Source: Fagopyrum homotropicum
Lineage: Eukaryota > Streptophyta > Magnoliopsida > Caryophyllales > Polygonaceae
Direction: 5' to 3'
NCBI GenBank assembly: GCA_033239125.1
Contig: BSWB01000001.1
Location: forward strand, 61,113,416-61,177,415
DNA: 64,000 nucleotides
The position numbers and the translations under genes were made by a program. The stretch's first letter is position 1; every line of letters begins with the position of its first letter. The notes beneath the pieces are model-generated. The model was given only the letters and a program-made list of their open reading frames with translations, had not been told where the DNA came from and ran no database searches. Below are positions 56,470-64,000 of the stretch, one piece after another.

Positions 56470-57263
56470 TTAGCATTTGGGAGACCATGAGATTAGAGTG
56501 TCGTTGAAGAAGACACAATAACTAGAGGAAGATTGTCGGGTATCAGGACATCCATCCCAATCGGAATCTGTATATGCAATAAGATCTAACTTCAGAGAAG
56601 GAGAAATGGTGATACCTAATGATGATGTGCCAGAAATGTAGCGGATGATATGCTTAAGGGCGGCAAAGTGAGATTCCCTAGGATCATGCATGAAAAGGCA
56701 CACTTGTTGTACTCCATAACTAATGTCTGGGCGTGTGAAAGTCAAATATTCAAGCGCTCCAGCTAAACTTCGGTACAACGTCGGATCACTGACAAATAGA
56801 CCGGATGAGGCACTAAGCTTCACATACGGCTCAACAGGTGTAGCAGAAGGTTTACAGTTGGTCATTTTGGCACGTATAATAATCTCCCTAGCGTACTTAT
56901 CCTGTGATAAGAATAATCCAGAGGAACTCCGATGAACTGAAATACCTAAGAAGTATGACAAAGCCCCAAAGTCTTTAAGAGCAAATTCCTTAACCAGAAG
57001 CATGATCAGATGGATACGCAGCACATCAAAAGATGTAGTTAGGATTATGCCATCAACATAAAGAAACAGGTAGGCGATGTGTCATTCATGACGGTAAATG
57101 AAGAGGGATGAGTCACTCTTACTGCCAATGAATCTGATTTGGAGCAATAAGCCTACAAAATGCTGAAACCATGCTTTGGGTGCCTACTTAAGACATAGAG
57201 GGACTTCTGTAGTAAACATACATGATTAGGTCTCGATGAATCACGAAATCCGGGAGGTTGGAA
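56470..57263 (-). pseudogene. Element I reverse transcriptase end and RNase H
   Basis: RT text beyond the hAT insertion continues with PPGFRDSSRPNHVCLLQKSL and then the catalytic box, which reads YLFLYVDGIILTTS: the second Asp of YVDD is Gly (about 57057-57070). RNase H follows in 56470-57024 (LKDFGALSYFLGISVHRSSS, PTLYRSLAGALEYLTFTRPD, LIAYTDSDWDGCPDTRQSSS). The frame stops at 56470, in the middle of RNase H (SWSPKC), and remnants go on towards 56100. Confidence 0.8.
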
Positions 57264-59309
57264 CAGTGGCGGAGCTAGAAAATATTTGAAGGGGGGACTA
57301 GTTGCTTAACATATTTAACGTCATAAAAATTCAGGCTTACAAATCTAAACACTCTTTACACTAAACAAACACAATTTTGTTGTTGACTCATAAAATTCAG
57401 GTTCACAAAATTCAAGGAAAGCTACAGAACAATCAAACTTCAGGCTCACAAAGAAATTTTCAGGATTTTCAACAGCATGAAAATTCAGCAATCAACATTC
57501 AGCAATCAATAGCATGAAAATCCAGCACTCAACATAAAAATCGAATACAAATCATAATCAACAATCAATACACAATCAAACAAGTTTAACAGAATTTCAA
57601 CACCATAAAAATTCAGCATGAACACAAATCAGTGAAATCAAAAAGGAACTTTCAGCACTCAACCCTCCGCAGGAACTTTAACAAGAAGAAAATTGAAGAG
57701 GAATCTGTTATCTTACCTTGCTGCCAGAGTGACAGTGATAGAGTGAACATGATGGATCTATATCAAACATGAAATTCACAATTCATTTCATGATTGAGTT
57801 TATTAGGGTTTTTGGCATAAAAGTAATCACAATCACCATTTCAAATGAAATCCACACCAAACATGATGAATTCAGATTTGGGGTCTCTAGTGAATCAAAT
57901 TGGTTCAATTAGGTCACTCATTAACATCATTCTTGAAAGTGATTACAACTCAGGATTACCTCAACATTATCGTCATAAGTCAGTTGTCGTTCACGTTAGC
58001 CTCTCCAAATTATGTGCTCTCATGCCCAACAGCATAAAGAACACTTGAGACTCGACCTCCCAGACCAACCTCCAACAACGACGGGGAAGGACCGGCGACG
58101 GAGTGAGGCTGAGCAGCGGGCCAGCGGCGGACGGCAAAGGGTCGGCGAGTGCTTGCGTTAGCCTCTTCACTTGTGTTGCTGTGTGGTCGAGGGTTTTCGC
58201 AGAAGGAGAAGGCTGAACTGAGGGGTTTATTTTAAAACTTCCAAACGACGTCGTTTCAAGGGGGGTTTTATTTTTTTATTTTTTTTTCTTTAACATTAAA
58301 TGATGTCGTTTTGGGGGGCACGGTCCCACCCCTTACCCCCCTTGGTTCCGCCACTGGTCTCTAGTGAATCAAATTGGTTCAATTAGGTCACTCATTAACA
58401 TCACTCTTGAAAGTGATTACAACTCAGGATTACCTCAACATTATCGTCATAAGTCAGGTATCATTAACGTTAGCCTCTCCAAATTCTGTGTTCTTATGCC
58501 CAACATCATAAACCACACTCGAGACTCGACCTCCCAGACCAACCTCCAACAGCGACGGGGAAGGACCGGCGACGGAGTGAGGCTGAGCAGCGGGCCAGCG
58601 GCGGACGGCGAAGGGTCGGCGAGTACTTGTGAGTGCTTGCGTTAGCCTCTTCACCTGTGTTGATGTGTGGTCAAGGGTTTTCGCAGAAGGAGAAGGCTGA
58701 ATTGAGGGTTTTTTCTTTAAATTTCCAAACGACGTCGTTTCAAGGGGGGTTTTATTTTTTTTCTTTAACACTAAACAACGTCGTTTTGGGGGGGGGGCAC
58801 GGTCCCACCCCTTACCCCCTTTGGCTCCGCCACTGGTCTCTAGTGAATCAAATTGGTTCAATTAGGTCACTCATTAACATCACTCTTGAAAGTGATTACA
58901 ACTCAGGATTACCTCAACATTATCGTCATATGTTAGCTGTCATTAATGTTAGCCTCTCCAAATTATGTGTTCTCATGCCCAACAGCATAAACAACACTCG
59001 AGACTCGACCTCCCAGACCAACCTCCAACAACAACGGGGAAGGACCGGCGACGAAGTGAGGCTGAGCAGCGGGCCAGTGGTAGATGACAAAGAGTCCGCG
59101 AGTGCTTGCGAGTGCTTGCGTTAGCCTCTTCACCTGTGTTGCTGTGTGGTCGAGGGTTTTCACAAAAGGAGAAGGCTAAACTGAGGGGTTTTTTTAAAAC
59201 TTCCAAACGACTTTGTTTCAAGAGGGGTTTTATTTTTTTTCTTTAACATTAAACGACGTCGTTTTGGGGGGCATGGTCCCACCCCTTACCCCCCTTGGCT
59301 CCGCCACTA
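57264..59309. mobile_element. Element J: non-autonomous hAT transposon with triplicated right end
   Basis: Terminal inverted repeats CAGTGGCGGAGCTAG (left) and the reverse of CTCCGCCACTA (right) are flanked by perfect 8-bp duplications GGTTGGAA (57256-57263 and 59310-59317), the hallmark of hAT. The right part is three tandem ~475-bp modules (57884-58357, 58358-58836, 58837-59309), each ending in a copy of the terminal repeat. The short ORFs repeated in the modules (for example 58364-58645) show no transposase motif, so it is non-autonomous or strongly reduced. It disrupts the RT of element I. Confidence 0.9.
57884..59309. repeat. Three tandem ~475-bp modules at the right end of element J
   Basis: Each module starts TCTCTAGTGAATCAAATTGG and contains CGGCGACGGAGTGAGGCTGA (or a close variant), two AACGACGTCGTT-type palindromes and a poly-G/C tract. 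Each ends in CTTGG(C/T)TCCGCCACT(G/A). The copies differ by a few percent, with small length differences (474, 479 and 473 bp). Confidence 0.9.
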
Positions 59310-59317
59310 GGTTGGAA

Positions 59318-59789
59318 CATATAGACGGTCTCATTCAAATGGCCATGTAAGAAGGCATTTTGAACGTCAAGTTGATGGATGGACCAAGAACGAGAAACTG
59401 CAATATTGAGGACTATCTGATAGTGGCCGGTTTCACAACGGGGCTGAAAGTTTCATCGCAGTCAATGCCAACCTGCTGTGAACAGCCATTAGCAACCAAG
59501 CGAGCCTTATATCATTCAAGTGAGCCATCAGACTTGTATTTATGTAGGAAAATCTACATACACCGCATAATATTTTCCTGAATAAGGCGAGGAACCAGAA
59601 CCCAAGTCTTATTCCGCATAAGGGCTCGATATTCGTCGACCATGGCACCGTTCGATTATGGGTCTTAGAGGGCTACATTGTGGGATTTGGGTCTGAGAGA
59701 TATGGTGATGGTGGAAGCGGATAGGTCTATGACCGGTTTAGGTTTGGTGATTTTGAACTGGCTTCGGGTGTGAGGTCGAGTGTGGGGAA
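59318..59789 (-). pseudogene. Element I reverse transcriptase, first part
   Basis: On the minus strand, fragments in different frames give GSLE with KARLVANGCSQ, then VGIDCDETFSPVVKPATIR and INLTF/IHQLDVQNAFLHGHLNE. This is the standard start of copia RT, leading directly into the hAT insertion site. Stops and shifts are present. Confidence 0.72.
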
Positions 59790-61327
59790 TCATGGATCAA
59801 GACAGCTCACTATTTGAAGGGGAGTGAGCTTGGGCGGGGGGTTAGCTAACGGATGTGGGATAGTTGAATTAGAGAGTGTGGTTGGGCTAGGAGGGAAAGA
59901 GGGAAGGGGGAGTGTTGGGCTTATATTAGGTGGGTCAGGAGAGGGGGGAAGCACAGAGGAGGGAAAGGCGTGGCTGGCCTGGAAGGTGCCAGGTGGGCCG
60001 ATGGCAGATGGGCTAGTGGGGATTGAGCTAGAAAAAGGGGATTGTAGGGAAGGGGAAAGCAGTGGGCTGCCAGTGGGGACTGGGCCGGTGAAGGGTGCAC
60101 GTGGACCACGGGCTTGAGAAGCTATTTTTGTGTGATAGGGGGACTGATCCGAGTCATCTGGAAAAACCGTGGAGAACGGATGGGATGAGATGGCAAAGGG
60201 AAAGACAAACTCGTCAAAAATGACATGACGAGATATAATGGTTTTATTTGTAGCTAACTCTAAACATTTATACCTGCGATGATGAGTCGGGTACCCGAGA
60301 AAGACACATGGAGTGGAGCGATGTTGAAGTTTGTAGAAAATGGTTGCGCTTTGATTAGGATAACAAAGGCAACTGAAGACGCGAAGGTGATCGTAGGAAG
60401 GTGTTGTAGAGTACAACGCTTGGGTGGGTGATCGATTTTGAATTGTGGTGGAGGGTAGGATATTGAGGAGGTAGCATGACGTCTCTAAAGCATGGGGCCA
60501 ATATGAAACCGGAAGAGCAACATGGAAGAGAAGAGAGTGGATCATATTTGTGATGGTATGAATGATGCGTTCAACTTTAACATTTTGAGGAGAGGTATAT
60601 GGACAAGAAAAACGGAAATTGATCCCACGAGTGGTGAAGAAGTTGTGAAAACTAGAGTTATTAAAATCTCTACCCATGTCGCATTGGAAATTTTTAATGG
60701 TACAATTGAACCGAGTCTTAACTAGTTGGTGAAATTGCACAAGGAGATGAAACACTTGAGATTTAAATTTGATGGGGAAAACCAATAAAAAGTGTGAGAA
60801 ATCATCAAGAAAGAGGAGGTAGTATTTGAAATTCTCCTTTCTTTCAATAAGTGAAGTCCAAAGATCGCTATGGATGATATCAAAAGGTGCAAAAGTAGTG
60901 ATAAAACACCGTTGAAAGGAAAGTTTATGGTGTTTTCCTAGGTGACATGCATGACATAGAGAGGATAATTTCTCCTTTTTACAACGGAAGTAAGAAGAAT
61001 TGCGAAGAAAATCTAAAACTAATGCCCTAGACAATTGTGCCAAAGGCGCGGTGAATCTATGGAAAGAGCGTGGACATGGGAGTAACCGGTGACAGGATAA
61101 AGTTCCCCCGAACTATTGCATTTCAGGCGTATGATCCCCGTTTTTAGATTCTTCACATAAAAACCAAACGGATCAAACTCAACACTAGCAAGGTTATCGG
61201 AAGTGAAGCGTCTAACGGATACGATATTTTTAACTATTTTTGGTGAAATAAAGACATTTGATAGTTGTAATGGTCGGTTGGTGGTGGGAAAAGTGGTTTC
61301 GCCAATACCTATAGATGGAATATGCAT
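59790..61327 (-). pseudogene. Element I integrase and pre-integrase region
   Basis: The pre-integrase frame (61019-61327) has VKNLKTGIIRLKCNSSGELY and ends at LWHNCLGH, the first zinc ligands. The overlapping frame 59790-61043 adds CHACHLGKHHKLSF and the core: SDLW (Asp), NFQCDMGRDF (Asp) and YTSPQNVKVERIIHT (Glu present in the VER triplet). The tail is Ser/Pro-rich (TSPSAIGPPGTFQASHAF). A shift between the two frames at about 61030 is the only break in an otherwise long 417-codon frame. Confidence 0.82.
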
Positions 61328-61500
61328 GTCATTGCCAACAATTATCGAATTTTATGGGGCCATTATACAAAATAGACGAGAGTTTACCTGGAGTATGAGT
61401 CATGTGTGAGGTGGCGCCCGTGTCCATGTACTAGTTGTTGTCCGTCGGATTCAAAGACATGGTTGCAAAAGGGTGATCAAATGCAGTGGGCTGAAAGTTA

Positions 61501-62501
61501 TTAGCTAGATGGGTCTGATTGGACGGATTTGCTGGCCCGGGCCCAAGAACTCCCTCCTGAAGCTACTATTGTGAAAATGGGCAAGGAGGTTTGTATTGGG
61601 CCGGGCCTAACTGAGACCAAGCAAAGAAAGGTGAGCCGCTGGAGAAGTGGGCCTGTGTGGGCTGCGTCAAAGGGACCCAACCACGGGAAGAATTCCACAC
61701 AAACCGTCCCGGCTGGGGTGTGCTGCCGCCAGGGGTTCTCTACTTGTCTTGCCGTCCCCGACCCCGCCTTTGCTGGTTTTGATCGGTCGATGCCGGAGAA
61801 GAGCCGGCCGAAGGTGAGGCCGACGACCCCTTAGGTGGGCTGTGTGAGTCGGTAGTGAGGGCGTTGCTAGTTGACCCGACGTTGCTTTGAGACGCCATTC
61901 GGGTTTCCTCGAGTTGCAACTGAGAGCGAGCCTTTGTGAAGGACGGTAGCAGATCAATTTGTTGAATAAAACTGGCCGCCACATTATATTAAACAGGTAG
62001 TCCCGAAATTAGTTGAAGAACAAGACGAGTTTCAGGAACCGGTGAACCAACGCCTTTGAGTTTATCCGCTAAAGACTTGAGTTGTAAATAGTAAGCGTTG
62101 ATGGAAGAAAAGACAAATAACTTACAATTCAAGAACTCATGTTCGACGTAGACAACCCAAGTGTTTTTGTTATCTTGGAAGATGTCCTTGACTCGATTCC
62201 ATGCCAAAAGTGCAGTATCATCTGAGTCAAAGATTGGCAATAGGATATCCCGGGAGACCGTACTGTAAATCCATTGAAGGACCGCTGCGTCGACTTGGAG
62301 CCATAATGAATCATCAATATCCGTAGGTTTGGGAACCTTCTCATCGATATGATCGAGGACGTTGTGAGCTTTCGTAGTACCGCGAAATAGGGTACCCTAA
62401 GAAGCATACGGAGTGTCATGGTCAAGGACGAGGGCAATATTGTTCTTGATGTTGGAGATTCTGTGAGCGGAATAGAAGGAAGATTTTTGTTCGGCAGCCA
62501 T
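61501..62501 (-). pseudogene. Element I gag
   Basis: The likely start is ATG at 62501 (MAAEQKSSF). Frames shift between 62129-62437, 61989-62240 (PIFDSDDTALLAWNRVKDIF, FSSINAYYLQLKSLADKLKG) and 61740-61982 (DLLPSFTKARSQLQLEETRM, ending QQRRGRGRQDK). The overall text is copia gag (retrotran_gag type). Stops lie at about 62396 and 61989. No clear zinc knuckle is seen. The protease region near 61400-61330 is not well preserved. Confidence 0.75.
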
Positions 62502-62743
62502 CTAAGAACGTTGGTGAAGAGGAGAAAGGGGGAGGAACGGTGGTAAGGAGGACGACTGTAGGGTTAGGAAGAGCGGAAGAGGGTTAGAGGAATGAGAACC
62601 TCTAATACCATGCGAGAATATGATAAATTCCCCTTAGGATTTCCATCGACTAATGAGTCATATTAATAACCAAACGTATTTACAATAATTATATAGGGCA
62701 TCCTTGTATTTTACTCTATTTACATATGAGTTCTATCAGATCG

Positions 62744-64000
62744 GCTCGTCAAAAGCTCAGTTCGAGCTCCTTCACTTTCTAAACGAGCCGAATATGAACA
62801 CATTTCAAAGCTCGTATAAACTTTAGGTTCAACTCAAGTCCGACTCGTTTATAAACGAGCTGAGTTTGAGCATGTCAAAGCTCGACTCGTTCGACTAATA
62901 TTACACCCCTAAAAATAGCAGAAAAATATCACAAAACTCTGAAATAACATAATATTCCTAAGTCTCAAATAATATAATATTTCCAACTAAGTCCAAGTAG
63001 CATAAACAAAATCATAACAAGTCCAACTTAATCTAAAAAAAAATATCACTAACCACGTCCAACTTAGTCAAATATTATCTAATAAGTTCAAGTTGTTATA
63101 AAATATAATAACAATTCCAAAATATCATAATATTCATAACTAAGTCAAATTTTTTTTTAATCTCATAAAATATAATAAAAACTCTAAAATAACACAATAT
63201 CATAACTATGTCCAAATTAGTCTAAAATGTTAAATAATATCATACTAAGTCCAGTCAACACTTTCAAACATAAGTCCAACTTAGTCTAAAAATGACTAAT
63301 ATTATTAACCAAGTCCAACTTTGTCAAATAATATCGTAATAAGTCCAAACTTTCAAACCTAGGTCAAAGTATTGTAAGAAAACTAAAATATCTTCACCTA
63401 ACTAAGTCCAACTTACCGAGAAATGAATGTAACCACGACAATTGTCTTCAATTATGTTCAAATGAAACAAATGATTTATATTGGAAGGAATTATAACTTT
63501 TTGATAAGTGTATTCTTGCTCTCATAGGTTGGAAGAAATGAAACAACCAAGTATTAATATGTACACGAATCGAAGAGAAAGGGGTTAATTCCACAACAAC
63601 GTTGTTCCAATCAAGGCGGGCAAAATTTGTCAGGTTTTGAAGCCTCTATAAACGCACATGCGTTACGTTTACAAGCCCCGAAATCCCGCTGCTTCCCCGC
63701 TTCCCTCGCCCCATGAACCCCAACCCTTTTCTCCACTTTTTCCTTAACCTATAGCCCTTGCTTCAACTTTAAATGGGAGAAATGAGATGGATTTTTCCAC
63801 GCTTCATTCTTCTTCATTTAATTTAATTTTAAATCCTTTCTCCTTCAAATAATTAGATTAATTAAAAAAAAAAGTGATCAATATAATCAACATACAATGG
63901 CCGATGAAGATCGTCAAGAGAGGTAGTGGGAGGAACCTTTTTTACACCACACGGATACGGACCCACTAATTAATATAACTTTTTTTTAAAATATTTACTT
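62744..64000. repeat. GCTCG-rich repeat followed by degenerate AAGTCCAACTTAGTC repeats
   Basis: 62744-62890 is a copy of the GCTCG-rich repeat into which H and I inserted. From about 62940 to 63420 the phrase AAGTCCAACTTAGTC(T)AAA and shorter versions recur about ten times, with AATATCATAA between them. Nothing coding is seen. 63440-64000 is AT-rich; two or more poly-A/T runs occur. Confidence 0.55.

Larger units (their letters stand above)
55970..62738 (-). mobile_element. Element I: Ty1/copia retrotransposon (minus strand) with hAT element J inside
   Basis: 128-bp LTRs (55970-56097 and 62611-62738) begin TG(T/C)GAGAATATG and end GAGTTCTATCA. Perfect target duplication GATCG (55965-55969, 62739-62743). 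The minus-strand primer site TGGTATTAGAGG lies beside the right LTR. The order gag, PR region, IN, RT, RH on the minus strand is copia. RT is split by element J, and frames are shifted in several places. Confidence 0.92.

Noticed and set aside
58364..59124. Possible genes in element J (93 and 163 codons)
   Set aside because: The frames are repeated with the tandem modules, show no transposase motif and run through the terminal repeat.
59824..60117. Gly-rich plus-strand ORF
   Set aside because: It is the antisense of the Ser/Pro-rich integrase tail of element I.

Overview
This window is nuclear DNA from a flowering plant, most likely a eudicot. It holds two intron-bearing plant genes: a class-3 lipase of the calmodulin-binding heat-shock-protein type, and the plastid ribosomal protein L24. 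Almost everything else is transposable elements: Ty3/gypsy (Tekay-like, Athila-like and another chromovirus-like family), Ty1/copia, a LINE remnant, a MULE-type transposase relic, a hAT element and a MITE. No clade was confirmed by search.

From 1 to 28.4 kb there is a deep nest. Element D (Athila-like, minus strand, 2432-15536) sits in the gag of element A (Tekay-like, plus strand, <1-20453). A abuts the start of element B (minus strand, 5' LTR 20619-22311). B abuts the 3' end of element C (plus strand, 22312-26218). C abuts a MULE transposase/OTU pseudogene at 26219. A solo Athila-type LTR (E, 22732-24500, perfect TTTAC duplication) lies inside C's 3' LTR. The left halves of A, B, C and the MULE gene lie before position 1. 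D is by far the youngest: its two 1633-bp LTRs differ at about a dozen sites.

From 29.2 to 32.4 kb lies an apparently intact five-exon lipase gene on the minus strand, with a MITE in one intron. From about 33.2 to 44.4 kb a degraded copia element G (minus strand) carries a degraded gypsy element F (33708-41553, minus strand) inside its 3' LTR. From 44.4 to 48.7 kb is AT-rich sequence with one LINE fragment. From 48.8 to 50.8 kb is the plastid RPL24 gene in four exons. From 51.3 to 64 kb a GCTCG-rich repeat tract received two copia elements: H (plus, 51389-55850) and I (minus, 55970-62738, perfect GATCG duplication). A hAT element J (57264-59309, 8-bp duplication GGTTGGAA) sits inside the reverse-transcriptase region of I.

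The most unusual signal is a set of short palindromes sharing the core TCGGCCGA. They recur many times in D (AATCGGCCGATT type), in the unrelated element F (AATCTCGGCCGAGATT type) and, more weakly, in the solo LTR E. They occur in LTRs, in untranslated DNA and, in frame, inside inter-domain linkers of the polyproteins. Other points of interest are the triplicated terminal module of J, the hairpin-like arrays before the polypurine tracts of A and C, and an intact 495-codon extra ORF in D beside a broken gag-pol.
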